From Angomonas deanei (Eukaryota > Euglenozoa > Kinetoplastea > Trypanosomatida > Trypanosomatidae), in contig LR877149.1 in the NCBI GenBank assembly GCA_903995115.1, forward strand, positions 682,001 through 746,000: a DNA stretch of 64,000 nucleotides. The letters are read 5' to 3'. Made by a program: the position numbers and the translations under genes. The notes beneath the pieces were generated by a model. That model was given only the letters and a program-made list of their open reading frames with translations, was not told where the DNA came from and did no database searches. Positions within the stretch are counted from its first letter, which is position 1. Every line of letters begins with the position of its first letter. Shown one piece after another: positions 49,980-59,884 of the stretch.

Positions 49980-50273
49980 ATGGAACAGGGTAGTGGTATC
50001 ACAATAGAAGAGAAGACGCCGTTAACCTCCGGCCTGTCCCTCGTACTCCCCAATGCGGAGGCCGCGACGATCGTCCGGCAAGTGCTGCAAGGCGAGCTAG
50101 CGGTGGAGGGGAACACACGCGAGGTGGCGGTCGCCGAGGATGGCGTGTCGCTGACCGTCACCCTCACGGCGGTGGGTCCGCGGGCACTGCGGGTGGAGCT
50201 GGGCTCGGTGCTGGAGCAGCTCAATTTAGTATTACGAACCTTACGCTCGTTTCAGGTGGATGTGCGGGAATAG
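49980..50273 (+). CDS. PCC1: KEOPS complex subunit Pcc1 (LAGE3/Pcc1 family)
   Basis: This encodes 97 residues, the normal size for the family. The pattern SLVLPNAEAATIVRQVLQGE, a central strand pair (REVAVAEDGVSLTVTLTA) and the helix RALRVELGSVLEQLNLVLRTLRSF match Pcc1/LAGE3: an N-terminal strand, a dimerisation helix, strands, then a long C-terminal helix with LRxxxxxxLxxLxLVxRTxxxF. Pcc1 is the dimerising platform of KEOPS/EKC, which with Kae1, Bud32 and Cgi121 makes t6A37 on ANN-decoding tRNAs. It looks cytosolic. No targeting signal is visible. Confidence 0.85.
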   Translation: MEQGSGITIEEKTPLTSGLSLVLPNAEAATIVRQVLQGELAVEGNTREVAVAEDGVSLTVTLTAVGPRALRVELGSVLEQLNLVLRTLRSFQVDVRE

Positions 50274-50452
50274 GTCTGCTGCGCGGTTCATCACAGATAC
50301 TTTTGTTGATTTGTGAATTCATCTTGTGAAATGCTTTTTTTTTATGATTGTTTTGCGGTGTTGTTTAGTACACACATAGACACCTATTTTACCCCCCTTC
50401 CCTCTCACAATAGTTCTCACTTTATTATCTAACCAACCACACACACCTCATC

Positions 50453-51142
50453 ATGTCTGTCAAGGATGTCCAGGCCAAGGCTGCCCAGCTCGAGGGTAAG
50501 CTCGGCGGAAAGCTGTTCCTCGGTGGCAACACCCCCAGCGCCGAAGACGTGAAGGCCTTCAACGACCTCCTCGGTGCCGACAACGGTAACATCTACCGCT
50601 GGGTCAAGACCGTCGCCTCCTACAGCGAGGCGGAGCGCAAGGGTTGGGGAGCGCCCGTGAAGGTGACCGCCCCTGCCCTCAAGCCGGTGGCCCCTGCCGC
50701 CGCGGCCCCCAAGGAGGAGAAGAAGGCTGCTGCCCCCGCCAAGGCCGCCCCCGCCCCTGCCGCCGATGACGACGACGTCGATCTCTTCGGTGAGACCACG
50801 GAGGAGGAGCAGGCTGCCCTCGCCGCCAAGAAGGCCAAGGACGCCGACAAGAAGAAGGAGAAGAAGGCCGTCATTGCCAAGTCTTCCATTCTGTTTGATA
50901 TTAAGGTCTGGGATGAGACCATCGACCTCGAGGCCCTCGCCGCCAAGCTGAAGGCCACCGAGAAGCCAGGGCTCACCTGGGGTCAGCACAAGCTGGTGCC
51001 CGTCGCCTTCGGCGTGAAGAAGCTTCAGATGCTCATCGTCATTGAGGACGATAAGGTGTCTGGTGATGACCTGGAGGAGATGGTCATGTCCTACGAGGAT
51101 GAGGTCCAGTCCATGGATATTGTGGCCTGGAACAAGATTTAA
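50453..51142 (+). CDS. EF1B: Translation elongation factor 1-beta (eEF1B-alpha/beta)
   Basis: This encodes 229 residues. The N-terminal GST-C-like domain (KLGGKLFLGGNTPSAEDVKAF, YRWVKTVASY) is followed by an Ala/Pro/Lys linker, the acidic DDDDVDLFGETTEEE motif and the C-terminal exchange domain: SSILFDIKVWDETIDLEAL, GLTWGQHKLVPVAFGVKKLQ and MSYEDEVQSMDIVAWNKI. It is the GDP/GTP exchange factor for eEF1A and binds eEF1B-gamma via its N-terminus. In T. cruzi and Leishmania the eEF1B complex has trypanothione S-transferase activity. Strong C-ending codon bias fits high expression. A short copy of its N-terminal domain follows. Confidence 0.95.
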   Translation: MSVKDVQAKAAQLEGKLGGKLFLGGNTPSAEDVKAFNDLLGADNGNIYRWVKTVASYSEAERKGWGAPVKVTAPALKPVAPAAAAPKEEKKAAAPAKAAPAPAADDDDVDLFGETTEEEQAALAAKKAKDADKKKEKKAVIAKSSILFDIKVWDETIDLEALAAKLKATEKPGLTWGQHKLVPVAFGVKKLQMLIVIEDDKVSGDDLEEMVMSYEDEVQSMDIVAWNKI

Positions 51143-51479
51143 AAATCACTAACTACTTTTTTTGTTTGTTTTATTTTTAAGGAAAAAAAAAATTAAGTTA
51201 ATAACGGAAAAACCCCCACATAACTGAAGGAAGAATGAATGATTATTATTAGGAAATGCTTCTCATCGATCCACAAAAAGGAGGAGAATCCGAGAACAGT
51301 AATTGTTTTTCTGCGAATCTCTTTTTTTTTTACACGTTCTCCTTTTTTTTTTGAGGTTTGGCTTTATCAGAGTGCCCAAGATTCTGAAAAATAACGTTCT
51401 TCCTTTTCTCTCCTTTCAGCACCCAAGAGAAGAAATCTAACTTTTTCTATACTATTATAATTTTTATTTTTTTCCCACG
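51143..51479. other. Intergenic spacer between eEF1B-beta and its partial copy
   Basis: AT-rich with short A and T runs. A CTCTCCTTTCAG pyrimidine-AG signal ends at 51420, about 60 nt before the next ATG. No gene was recognised. Confidence 0.5.
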
Positions 51480-51707
51480 ATGCCACCTGTAGATTTGAAA
51501 AAAACACGCCAGACGGCAGACGAGCTGGAGAAGCAGCTGGATGGACATCTCTTCCTAGGCGGTGCCAAGCCGACCGCGAAGGATGTGGAGACCTTCCGTG
51601 AGTTATTCGGTGGAGAGGAGAACGTGGCGGTGTACCGCTGGCTACGACACATTGCCTCTTTCACGGAGAGCGAGCGAGCCAGCTGGGGAGCACCGGAGTC
51701 CCGATAG
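51480..51707 (+). CDS. Stand-alone eEF1B-beta N-terminal domain
   Basis: This encodes 75 residues that align with residues 5-70 of the adjacent eEF1B-beta: ELEKQLDGHLFLGGAKPTAKDVETFRE against LEGKLGGKLFLGGNTPSAEDVKAF, and VYRWLRHIASFTESERASWGAP against IYRWVKTVASYSEAERKGWGAP. It then stops, lacking the acidic linker and exchange domain. Nucleotide sequence and codon choice are well diverged, so it is not a recent fragment, and the frame is intact with its own acceptor signal. The domain normally binds eEF1B-gamma, so this protein might occupy or regulate that site, which is inference. Confidence 0.7.
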   Translation: MPPVDLKKTRQTADELEKQLDGHLFLGGAKPTAKDVETFRELFGGEENVAVYRWLRHIASFTESERASWGAPESR

Positions 51708-52032
51708 AAGGGTGTGATCCTTTTTTGTACAGTGGCCTATCGCGCAGAGGAAAGAAGGAAGGAATGTGAAAATCATCGTTTTTATAGGAGTACTTTATGA
51801 AAAATTTTTAACTTTTTTTTTTTTTTTTTATCTCGCTTGTACTCGTCATAGTCCATCATTTTTCATTCTGTATGTCCATCACCACTTTGTGTGCTTGAAA
51901 TACTGAAGAACATTGATCTACTGGCTGACACTAGAATGACGTGCAAAAAAAAAAACGACTTTCTCCATTTTCTTCCTCTTAGCAAAAACCCATAAAATAA
52001 AACATAGAACTCGTCAGATAATAGCAAATTAG
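51708..52032. other. Intergenic spacer
   Basis: T tract at about 51813-51829, then an A run at about 51944-51955 and a CTCTTAG acceptor-like site near 51976-51982. No gene was recognised. Confidence 0.5.
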
Positions 52033-53394
52033 ATGGGAAGAAAAAGCCCGTCTGGGAGAGGCCCCAAGTCACCAGGGAGGCGTGTAGAGGATGGCAGTCC
52101 ATCCCCGTCGAAGCGGTCGCGCAGTGGTTCGTCGGAGAGTAGCCGTAGCAGCAGCGAGCCCGCCCCCCGCAAGCGTACCCGCCAGCTGTCCCCCGATAAG
52201 AAGGGTGGCCACAAGCGGCGCCGCCCGACCACTAGTCTTCCTCTCACTCCTGACGCGGAGGAGGTGCGCCGCCGGTGTGGCCCAGAGTACATCCCTCATG
52301 CCGCCGACGTGAAGCGGCGGATCGCGGAGCTCTGTGCCCAGCCACCGTCCCGGCAGCCCCCCGGCGAGGCGGAGCTGATGGAGGAGCGTCTGCTCTTCTA
52401 CGACGTGGCGGTGCTCATTCTCCGGAGCTGGAAGCTCAATGGGGAGAGTCTGCTCGAGGAGCGCTATCTTAGTACACTGCTGCAGCGGGTGCGGCCGGTG
52501 CTCCTGGCCCAGCCCATGCTCGTCCCGGTGCGAGCGCCTGTGAACGTGTGTGGGGACATCCACGGTCAGATCCACGACTTGATGGAGATTTTTAAGGTCG
52601 GGGGGATCCCTGATTTTTCGGAAATCTTCGAAGAACGGAATAACCTGACGACGCTAGAGGAGACCACCCGCGTCAATGAGTCCTACGTGAGTAACCCGGA
52701 GGCACGGGAGGAGAATAGCAGTTCCGGCGGGAAGCATAATTATTTATTCTTAGGCGACTACGTCGATCGAGGGAAGTATGGGTCGGAGGTCATCACCGTC
52801 CTCCTCACCTTCAAGTATTTATTTCCCAACCGAGTGTTTATCTTGCGAGGGAATCACGAAACCGATAGTGTGTGCCGTATTTACGGCTTTTTTGACGAGT
52901 GCAAACGTCGCTTCTCGGTCAAGTTGTTCAAGGAGTTCACGAATGTGTTTAATGTACTGCCGATTGCGGCCGACCTGGAGGGAGTGGCGCTGTGCATGCA
53001 CGGTGGTCTCAGCCCCGAGCTGCAGGACTTGCGCCAGATCCGCAACATTGGCCGTCCGCTGCTGGTGGGGGACAGCGGCCTCGCCTGCGACCTGCTCTGG
53101 AGCGACCCCGATGAGAATCCTCGCAGCCGTGGTTGGAGCCCCAACGAGCGTGGCGTCAGCTTCACCTTCTCGGCGGAGATTGTGGACAAGGTGCTGGCGA
53201 AGCTAGATAAGGATATTATCATTCGCGCACACCAGGTGGTGGAGAAGGGGTATAGTTTTTTCGGTTCCAACCGTGGTCTGGTGACGGTGTTCTCGGCTAG
53301 TAATTACTGTGGAGAGTTCACCAATTCCGGCGCGATGCTGTGTATGGATAAGGACTGCAAGTGTAGTTTTAAAATCTTTAAACCGGTGTATTGA
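52033..53394 (+). CDS. Divergent PP1-like phosphatase with RS-rich N-terminus
   Basis: This encodes 453 residues. About 70 N-terminal residues are rich in Ser, Arg and Pro with SP dipeptides and basic clusters ([19 protein letters not shown]), resembling a nuclear, kinase-regulated RS segment. The PPP core has all metal ligands: [47 protein letters not shown], with loop SASNYCGEF in place of SAPNYCGEF. An insert of about 45 residues ([19 protein letters not shown] and beyond) lies between the first and second metal motifs. It is not part of the adjacent tandem family, being closer to classical PP1 at GDIHG. A candidate role is the divergent nuclear PP1 isoform of the PNUTS/JBP3/WDR82 (PJW) transcription-termination complex of trypanosomatids. 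That is inference from its nuclear look and divergence. Confidence 0.85.
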   Translation: MGRKSPSGRGPKSPGRRVEDGSPSPSKRSRSGSSESSRSSSEPAPRKRTRQLSPDKKGGHKRRRPTTSLPLTPDAEEVRRRCGPEYIPHAADVKRRIAELCAQPPSRQPPGEAELMEERLLFYDVAVLILRSWKLNGESLLEERYLSTLLQRVRPVLLAQPMLVPVRAPVNVCGDIHGQIHDLMEIFKVGGIPDFSEIFEERNNLTTLEETTRVNESYVSNPEAREENSSSGGKHNYLFLGDYVDRGKYGSEVITVLLTFKYLFPNRVFILRGNHETDSVCRIYGFFDECKRRFSVKLFKEFTNVFNVLPIAADLEGVALCMHGGLSPELQDLRQIRNIGRPLLVGDSGLACDLLWSDPDENPRSRGWSPNERGVSFTFSAEIVDKVLAKLDKDIIIRAHQVVEKGYSFFGSNRGLVTVFSASNYCGEFTNSGAMLCMDKDCKCSFKIFKPVY

Positions 53395-53721
53395 GTTTCT
53401 TTTTTTTGTTTTGTTTCCAGATTATACAATTATGTTGAAAAAAAAAAAAAAAAAAAGCCCCGAGAACCATGATAAAAGGCAATGACATTTTATGTCTCCA
53501 AACACACAACCCATAAAATAAAATTATTTTTAAAAAACCTAAACTAAAACCAATAAATAATAATACCTATAATATTTCCATAAACGCAAAAAAAAAAAAA
53601 AAGTAACCCCCCGTTTGGTTCTCGTTTTCTTCCTTTCACCCAAAACTGAATGAATGATGCTTCCATGTTATTTTTCCCCCTCTCCACTCTTCTTTTTCCA
53701 CAGTGAGCTTTCCATACATCT
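53395..53721. other. Intergenic spacer before uL13
   Basis: A tract about 53438-53455 and A-rich sequence to about 53600, then the acceptor of the next gene (separate entry). No gene was recognised. Confidence 0.5.
53671..53703 (+). promoter_or_regulatory. Polypyrimidine tract and CAG acceptor of ribosomal protein uL13
   Basis: A nearly pure pyrimidine run of about 30 nt is followed by CAG at 53701-53703, 18 nt before the ATG. It is the clearest trans-splice signal in the window, as fits a highly expressed gene. Confidence 0.7.
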
Positions 53722-54390
53722 ATGGCTGTCCCCACTCGTAGAGCTGTGGCCCGCAAGCAGCGCAAGAATGTCAAGAGGCACCGCCCCGACATTATTGTGA
53801 TTGACCTCAAGGACCACGTCCTCGGTCGTGCTGCCGCCGTCGTGGCCAAGCAGCTTCTTCTCGGTAAGAAGATCACCGTCGTCCGTTGCGAGCAGCTGAA
53901 CATTGCTGGTACTGAGATCCGTAACAAGATCAAGTACCTCCAGTACCTCCGCAAGAGAAAGCTGTCCAACCCCACCCTCGGTCCCTTCCACCACCGCTCC
54001 CCCGCTGATGTGTTCGTCCGCACGGTCCGCAGCATGCTCCCCCGCTACACCAAGCGCGGTATGACCGCCCTGCACCACCTCGTCGCGTACGAGGGTATCC
54101 CCGTCAACATGGTCCGCGCCGGTGGCCGCTGCGTCATCCCCCGTGCCCAGCGTCACTTGTGCTACCGCAAGGAGCGCGCCTACACCGTCCTCGGTAACAT
54201 GTGCAAGCACGTCGGCTGGAAGTACAGCGACATTGTCGAGAAGCTCGAGGCTGCCCGCAAGGAGAAGTCCACCCGCTACTACAAGAAGCAGGAGGGTCTC
54301 CGCAACGCGTGGGCTAGCGCTCGCAAGGACGCCGTCAAGAAGATGGCCGCCAAGGACGTCGAGGTGCTGAAGAAGTTCGGTTATGCGTAA
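53722..54390 (+). CDS. RPL13A: 60S ribosomal protein L13a (uL13)
   Basis: This encodes 222 residues. The uL13 core is clear: VIDLKDHVLGRAAAVVAKQL, GKKITVVRCEQLNIAGTEIRNKIKYLQYLRK, GPFHHRSPADVFVRTVRSMLPRYTKRG. After the core come the eukaryotic features LVAYEGIPVNMVRAG, RHLCYRKERAYTVLG and a basic helical C-terminus. It is a structural protein of the large ribosomal subunit. Slightly longer than the human protein (203 aa), mostly from an N-terminal basic extension (RRAVARKQRKNVKRHRP) typical of trypanosomatids. Strong codon bias and the best acceptor site in the window fit high expression. Confidence 0.96.
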   Translation: MAVPTRRAVARKQRKNVKRHRPDIIVIDLKDHVLGRAAAVVAKQLLLGKKITVVRCEQLNIAGTEIRNKIKYLQYLRKRKLSNPTLGPFHHRSPADVFVRTVRSMLPRYTKRGMTALHHLVAYEGIPVNMVRAGGRCVIPRAQRHLCYRKERAYTVLGNMCKHVGWKYSDIVEKLEAARKEKSTRYYKKQEGLRNAWASARKDAVKKMAAKDVEVLKKFGYA

Positions 54391-54633
54391 AACCAATGAA
54401 AATCGTTTTACAAGTAACCTACAAGAAAAGGAAATGGAAGCTTCCTGATTTATTTTATTGTTTTATCATTTTGGCCTAAACATTATGATCATTATACAGA
54501 AAAAAACAGGTATTGTATCCCACTGTTAGTTTTGACATGAATCCAACAAAGTAAATAATCACGCCTCTCTCTATTTCTTTTCTTTTAGTATTTTTAGCTG
54601 CGTCACATTGTTATTATTATAGCACATATCAAT

Positions 54634-55752
54634 ATGGGAAGAGAGATACGCCGCCACCCCGCCCCTAGCGCAGCACCGTATGAGAAGAAGAGTAGTAGCA
54701 GCAGTACAGCGGTGACGACGGCGGCTACCCCCGCACCAACCGGCAGCAAGGTCCCCACCTTCACCCTCTACAACATGCACGAGTTCAACTTTAGAGCCAA
54801 GAAGCTACCCCCCGACGCCAACACAAAGGCCGCCACGCATGCCAAGTTCATCCAGCTCCGCTCCCCTGTACTGTTTAGCTGCGCCAAGTGCCGGCGAGAT
54901 AGGATCCAGGCAGACAGCTTGGCGGTGGATCGGTATAATAAGATTATTCTGTGTAGCGCGTGTCTGGCGAGGGTGGTCCGACCCAAGACGTACAAGCCCA
55001 CCCGCTACGTCCCTTTCCCTTCGTTGCTGTCCTGGCTAAACTACAAGCCCAGCCCGGTGATGAACTTCTCTACGACGGAGGACTCCAGGGAGGATATTCT
55101 CAGCCGACCGGCAGAGGCGGTGGCGCCCTCTGGGGACCGAGTGCACATCCCACTATTAGGCGAGGGAAGAAATGCGACCAAGCTGGAAAACCTTCCGGTC
55201 ACCCCCATGAATATTATTCCATCGGGCGAGGCGGCGGAGGGGCCGTCGTCGGTGCTGGTCTACGCGAAGCCCACCATGCAGAAGGGAGGGACGCACCCCT
55301 GTGTGCGGGTGTGGGGTGCCTGTCAGCACGGACCGGACTGCTACTTCAGCGAGGCGCCGCAGGACTTGTGCCTGGCCTATCTGATGGGCCTCTGCCGCAC
55401 CGAGGGGTGCCCGCTGCTGCACCAGCAGGTGTACGACCTGCCGCGGGAGGAGAGCCTGCCCGCCACCACCAGGCGCAAGGGTGACCTCGACTTCTTGAAG
55501 GAGGAGGACGACGAGGGTAGCACCCACCGGGAGAAGAATAGCAACAATGTGTGGTTGCGGTGGGTAATGAAGCGGAAGAATAGCCCGAACATGGCGGAGT
55601 GGCAGCTCTTCAACAATGGGGACCTCACCGTCCTCTTTGAGCAGTATGTGCCGCTGGAGGAGGTGCCGGAGGAGGAAGGAAAGACGGAGGAGGAGAATAC
55701 GCAAGTGAAATTGAACTTGTCGGATATTAGAGCTGCGCTGAGCGGACTATAA
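54634..55752 (+). CDS. Zinc-finger protein with CxxC ribbon and one CCCH finger
   Basis: This encodes 372 residues. Near residue 80, FSCAKCRRDRI and ILCSACLARV give two CxxC knuckles about 25 residues apart, a plausible zinc ribbon. At about residue 230 lies a pair of CCCH-like motifs. The first (CVRVWGACQHGPDCYF) lacks the final histidine, and the second, CLAYLMGLCRTEGCPLLH, is a proper C-x7-C-x4-C-x3-H finger. The N-terminus is Ser/Ala/Thr-rich and the C-terminus acidic. CCCH proteins are major post-transcriptional mRNA regulators in trypanosomatids, so RNA binding is likely. I cannot match it to a named ZC3H protein. Confidence 0.7.
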   Translation: MGREIRRHPAPSAAPYEKKSSSSSTAVTTAATPAPTGSKVPTFTLYNMHEFNFRAKKLPPDANTKAATHAKFIQLRSPVLFSCAKCRRDRIQADSLAVDRYNKIILCSACLARVVRPKTYKPTRYVPFPSLLSWLNYKPSPVMNFSTTEDSREDILSRPAEAVAPSGDRVHIPLLGEGRNATKLENLPVTPMNIIPSGEAAEGPSSVLVYAKPTMQKGGTHPCVRVWGACQHGPDCYFSEAPQDLCLAYLMGLCRTEGCPLLHQQVYDLPREESLPATTRRKGDLDFLKEEDDEGSTHREKNSNNVWLRWVMKRKNSPNMAEWQLFNNGDLTVLFEQYVPLEEVPEEEGKTEEENTQVKLNLSDIRAALSGL

Positions 55753-55966
55753 GAAAAAACAATAATAAAAAAAATAATGATGAGAGTGGCGGTGCGCCCA
55801 ACTGGGTTGTATTGTTCTTGTCTTTCTTTGTAACAACGATCCACCCTAATTCGCTTATTATTCGGACGTGAAACACCTTTTCGTTCTTTTTGTATGAATC
55901 ATATTTCTTTTCTCTCTTGTTCTTTATTTTGTAATGCCATAATAGAAAACAACAACAACAATAGTA

Positions 55967-58900
55967 ATGAAAAGAAGGTTCAGCACCCCTCGCTTGCTAC
56001 GTAGAAAACCATGTAGCGCCCTTTCTCTTCCTATCCGGACGATCTCCAACCCGATCAATCACAATAGTGACAGGCATTGCCGTCTGCACCACACGCAAGG
56101 TGCCCTCTATCGTAGTGCTGCTCTCTTGTCCATGCGACAGCAGAGCACTAACAACTTCAACAACCCCCAGACGAGCCACAATAGTTTCACTGCCAAGCGA
56201 CGGAAAAAGATTCACTTCCCCTACATGGCGAACACCACTCAACTGACGGTGGACGGACCCCTCTTTCATTTACTAAAAGAGGTAAAGCTATTCTCCAACG
56301 AGGCCTTCATGTCTCGTCTGCATCGGTTTAGTCGGGTTAAATTTAATCACGGGGAGCACTTTTTAGAGGTGTACGCGTTGCTAGAAAACTTGATTGACTC
56401 CTACGTCCACCAGTACGTGAACGACCTGGCGGAAGGGGTGGAGCACGGCAAGCAGAAGGTGCCGGACGCCATGTTTCACTCGGAGCGCCACACCCCGCTG
56501 GTGATTCACCGTGTGCCTTTTCACAATAATCCCATCTCTCGCATGAACACTCTGCCACCGTCGGCCATTCTGAATTATATGCGGACGGCGTACACGGCGG
56601 GGCTGCACCACCACGTGCTGTGCCTCTACCACTTTCGGCGACAGTGTCAACTGCTAGGAAACCAAGAAGAGGGTCTGGTCTTTACCCCGTCCTCGTTTGT
56701 CATTGACAGCGCCTACACGTTACGCAACTCGGGGGAGCTGGTGGAGCTAGCCTCGCACTGCCACCGCCTGCTGACGGCGTCCCCGACGGAAGGGGAGAAG
56801 GACCCCAAGCGTCTCTCCGCTCTCTTCTCCCTCCTCCGGGCGGTGTGGCGCTGCGTCTGTCTGCGGGAGCACTTCACGCTGCTAGAGGGCAGCACGACCC
56901 CACCGCCAGCGATGGATTGGTCGAGCTACAACGGCAAGAGTGTGAGTCAGGGACGGGTGCTGACCTTGGAGCACGCCGCCACCACCACCGCCGCCCAGGC
57001 ACTGGCCGACACGCAGACCATCATGGACCAATACATCTTTCCGCTCTACCAACGCAACCAGCAGACGAGGAATCAGGACAAGGCCATCAAGTCGTCGGAG
57101 GAGCTCATCAAGCGGATTGGCCGGCTGGTGAAGTACGATCAGAGCGGGGACGATGGGGAGATGCTCTTCTATCAAATGTGCTTGCAGGAAAACATTTTAC
57201 AGTTACACCACATTGTGAAAAGTGACACGACCACCAATACCAATCAGGATGAAAGTGCGGTGTGGTCGGAGGATTCTTTGTTACTCGCCAACGATTCGGA
57301 GGAGGACACCACGGCAGGTCAAACCAGTCCGAGTGAGGGCGACACGAGTGAGAAGGAGGAAACAGAGTACTCCTTCCGACTGGTGCCCTTGAAAAATTCC
57401 CTCCACCACAACAACACCAACCAGAGTTCCACCGGTGGCCTTCACAATACCGTGAATTTAGCATTGCTATCGGCGGAAGAGTTGTTTTATAGTTCCCTGC
57501 TTAATTCCTGCGAGAAGGGTCGTCACAGCGCCACCGCGTTGGCCTACTACGATCTGCTACGACTCACCAACGGACGCAGCACCGTCGGGGAGGATGGGGC
57601 CACTACAACGAATAAGAACGACGCCGCTATCCTGATGCAGCTGGCGGGCGTGAACCCCACCGGTGACAACAGCGCCGATCACCACCACAACCATACCAAT
57701 AATAATAACAATCATAAACCCATTTCAGAGTTTGTTCTTCATCGGCTGTTGTGGGTGTTAAACGCGTGCAAGGAGAATAAGAAAATCCTAAATGTTGGTC
57801 GAACTGTGCTCAAGGAAAAACAAATTTATATTCCGGCGGAGGCACAATTTTTGGCCGCTCCCGATAACACGCATCGTAGCGTGGCAGAGATTTACAATCA
57901 ATGCAGTGGCATGTTCGACGACGAGCCCGATCAAGGGACAGATCAGGGTAGTAACCGCACTCTCTCCGTTACCAGCTGGACCGTCCTGCTCATCGCGGCG
58001 GGCGAGGAGAATGGACTGGACATAGCCCTCAGCGCGTTCTACTACGCCTATCATCGTCTGGTCGGCGGTGGCAGCAGCCAGGCGAGTAAGACCGGTAGTG
58101 CCGATGTCATTGGCCAGGAGCGCAAGACGTACGAGTACTTGCTACAGACGGCGCTAGTGGCGCTCTCCAAGGTGCGAGTGCCACACTACACCGAGTGCTA
58201 CCTCGAGCCTGCCTTCCAGACCCTCCTTCCCTACTCCGGCAGGGAGCTGTACCTGTGTTGTTTGTTGCAGGATGCCTACAACGCTGTCAATCCGCTGCAG
58301 CGGACCCAAGAAGTGGTCCTGCAGCTAGAGAGGGAAGGAATCCCACTGTCGACTGCCATTGTGCATCGTCTGCTGCGCATCTATCTTCGGACCGAGTCGG
58401 ATACCTATTTGGTATTGTACCGGCATGTGGTGGAGGAGCTGTTGATGGGCGACCTGCACACCAGTACGGGTAACATTCGGTTTAACTTCACGTGGCTACA
58501 GAACTTGATCTTGTGGGCAGACCGGCGGCGGTACGCCCTCACGCAGGAGGAGCGGGGATACATTATCCAGCAAGTGGTGCGCTATTTCCCCCCCGACGAC
58601 AGCAATACGTCCATGAAGGATTACGAGCGGGTATTGAAGTCCAATCAGCTAGGGGGCCTCCGACCCCACTTTGGGACCCTCTGCTACGACTACGAGGTGG
58701 ACCCTTGTCAGTACTTCAAGTCTCACTACAAGGAAGGCATGCGGGACCCGGTGGAGAATAGAAAGACTGGTGTGCCGCCACGGGAGCCGACGGTGATGGA
58801 CTCTCGTCTGCACTTTGTGCTGCGACGGCCGGAGCTGTGCCGCCGTGGACTGAGCTGCCCCTCCGAGGATGGCGTGGAGGAGAATAGGGCGGGTGCGGTG

Positions 58901-59191
58901 TCACTGGTGCCCTTCCTGCACATTGACCGCTACATTGATTCCGTCTTTGATGCCAACGACGGCGGTGCTCATCATGTAAACGGACGTTATTATTTGATTG
59001 GGGACCCCAGCCGGAAAAAGTCCATCTCCACCATGGTGGATATGTCCGGTAGTGCGATCCCTGTCGAGGAGCTGCCGAACCATAATAATAATAACCATCC
59101 TCCTCCTACAAGTAACGAAGAAGATGCCCTGCGGTTGTATTTGGGGGATCTGCTCGAGGGGTTACAGAGATCGCAGAATTACGCGAAATAA
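55967..59191 (+). CDS. Mitochondrial PPR-like helical-repeat protein
   Basis: This encodes 1,074 residues starting MKRRFSTPRLLRRKPCSALSL, a strongly basic mitochondrial presequence. Helical segments resemble pentatricopeptide repeats: SVTSWTVLLIAAGEENGLDIALSAFYYAYHRL and VVLQLEREGIPLSTAIVHRLLRIYL, each a helix pair of about 35 residues. Long low-complexity inserts (His/Asn-rich DHHHNHTNNNNNHK and a Ser/Glu-rich EDTTAGQTSPSEG) sit between helical parts. Kinetoplastid mitochondria contain many PPR proteins (KRIPPs) in mitoribosome function and RNA processing. That is the best class for this one, though repeat assignment by eye is weak. Confidence 0.6.
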   Translation: MKRRFSTPRLLRRKPCSALSLPIRTISNPINHNSDRHCRLHHTQGALYRSAALLSMRQQSTNNFNNPQTSHNSFTAKRRKKIHFPYMANTTQLTVDGPLFHLLKEVKLFSNEAFMSRLHRFSRVKFNHGEHFLEVYALLENLIDSYVHQYVNDLAEGVEHGKQKVPDAMFHSERHTPLVIHRVPFHNNPISRMNTLPPSAILNYMRTAYTAGLHHHVLCLYHFRRQCQLLGNQEEGLVFTPSSFVIDSAYTLRNSGELVELASHCHRLLTASPTEGEKDPKRLSALFSLLRAVWRCVCLREHFTLLEGSTTPPPAMDWSSYNGKSVSQGRVLTLEHAATTTAAQALADTQTIMDQYIFPLYQRNQQTRNQDKAIKSSEELIKRIGRLVKYDQSGDDGEMLFYQMCLQENILQLHHIVKSDTTTNTNQDESAVWSEDSLLLANDSEEDTTAGQTSPSEGDTSEKEETEYSFRLVPLKNSLHHNNTNQSSTGGLHNTVNLALLSAEELFYSSLLNSCEKGRHSATALAYYDLLRLTNGRSTVGEDGATTTNKNDAAILMQLAGVNPTGDNSADHHHNHTNNNNNHKPISEFVLHRLLWVLNACKENKKILNVGRTVLKEKQIYIPAEAQFLAAPDNTHRSVAEIYNQCSGMFDDEPDQGTDQGSNRTLSVTSWTVLLIAAGEENGLDIALSAFYYAYHRLVGGGSSQASKTGSADVIGQERKTYEYLLQTALVALSKVRVPHYTECYLEPAFQTLLPYSGRELYLCCLLQDAYNAVNPLQRTQEVVLQLEREGIPLSTAIVHRLLRIYLRTESDTYLVLYRHVVEELLMGDLHTSTGNIRFNFTWLQNLILWADRRRYALTQEERGYIIQQVVRYFPPDDSNTSMKDYERVLKSNQLGGLRPHFGTLCYDYEVDPCQYFKSHYKEGMRDPVENRKTGVPPREPTVMDSRLHFVLRRPELCRRGLSCPSEDGVEENRAGAVSLVPFLHIDRYIDSVFDANDGGAHHVNGRYYLIGDPSRKKSISTMVDMSGSAIPVEELPNHNNNNHPPPTSNEEDALRLYLGDLLEGLQRSQNYAK

Positions 59192-59383
59192 ACCATTTTT
59201 TTTTTTTTTGAATTATTCACATTTATTCTATTAAGCTTTTTTTTTTTTTATTTCCTTTCTTGTTTAACTGTTGGTCGTTGTAATAGGGTTTCCCCAACTG
59301 AAAAGATTCCCACTTTGCACATTTTTTTCTTTCTCCTCCGCTTATGATGATGACAGTAGCAATAGCACTCTCTACCACTACAA

Positions 59384-59884
59384 ATGTCCGACTACGACAA
59401 CGACGAGGATGATCGTCTTAGCGCCACCTTCGGCAGAGACGACGACGACTTATTAGGCGACGACGATATTCTCAACTTTGGGGACCCCGCGAACACTGCC
59501 AATGGCGCCAACCCCAACGGGGACGAGGAAGAAGAGGAAGAAGCCATAATGCAGCGCATGATCTACTCTGGCGGGGCACAGTCGGTGCGAGGGGCGCGGG
59601 CCCGGGCTCCTCACGAGCGGGTGACGGCCCCCTATCTCACCAAGTACGAGCGGGCCCGTGTGCTGGGGACCCGGGCGGTGCAGCTGTCGCAGAACGCGCC
59701 GGTGTTGGTCAAGATTGAAGGGGAGACGGACCCTCTCACGATTGCGCTGAAGGAGCTACGGGAGCGTGTGCTGCCGCTCATGATACGACGGGTGCTACCA
59801 GACAATACCTATGAAGACTGGTCCATTGAGGAGTTAGATGTGGATCTGGATAGACCAATGGATGAGCGGTACAATAATAGCTAA
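59384..59884 (+). CDS. RPB6: RNA polymerase common subunit RPB6 (RPABC2)
   Basis: This encodes 166 residues. An acidic N-terminus ([25 protein letters not shown]) is followed by the conserved core: [21 protein letters not shown], then [27 protein letters not shown] and [13 protein letters not shown]. It assembles with the largest subunit near the clamp in RNA polymerases I, II and III. Trypanosomatids have two RPB6 isoforms, one linked to Pol I; which this is cannot be told here. The long variable acidic start and the 3-kingdom core together make the call secure. Confidence 0.95.
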   Translation: MSDYDNDEDDRLSATFGRDDDDLLGDDDILNFGDPANTANGANPNGDEEEEEEAIMQRMIYSGGAQSVRGARARAPHERVTAPYLTKYERARVLGTRAVQLSQNAPVLVKIEGETDPLTIALKELRERVLPLMIRRVLPDNTYEDWSIEELDVDLDRPMDERYNNS

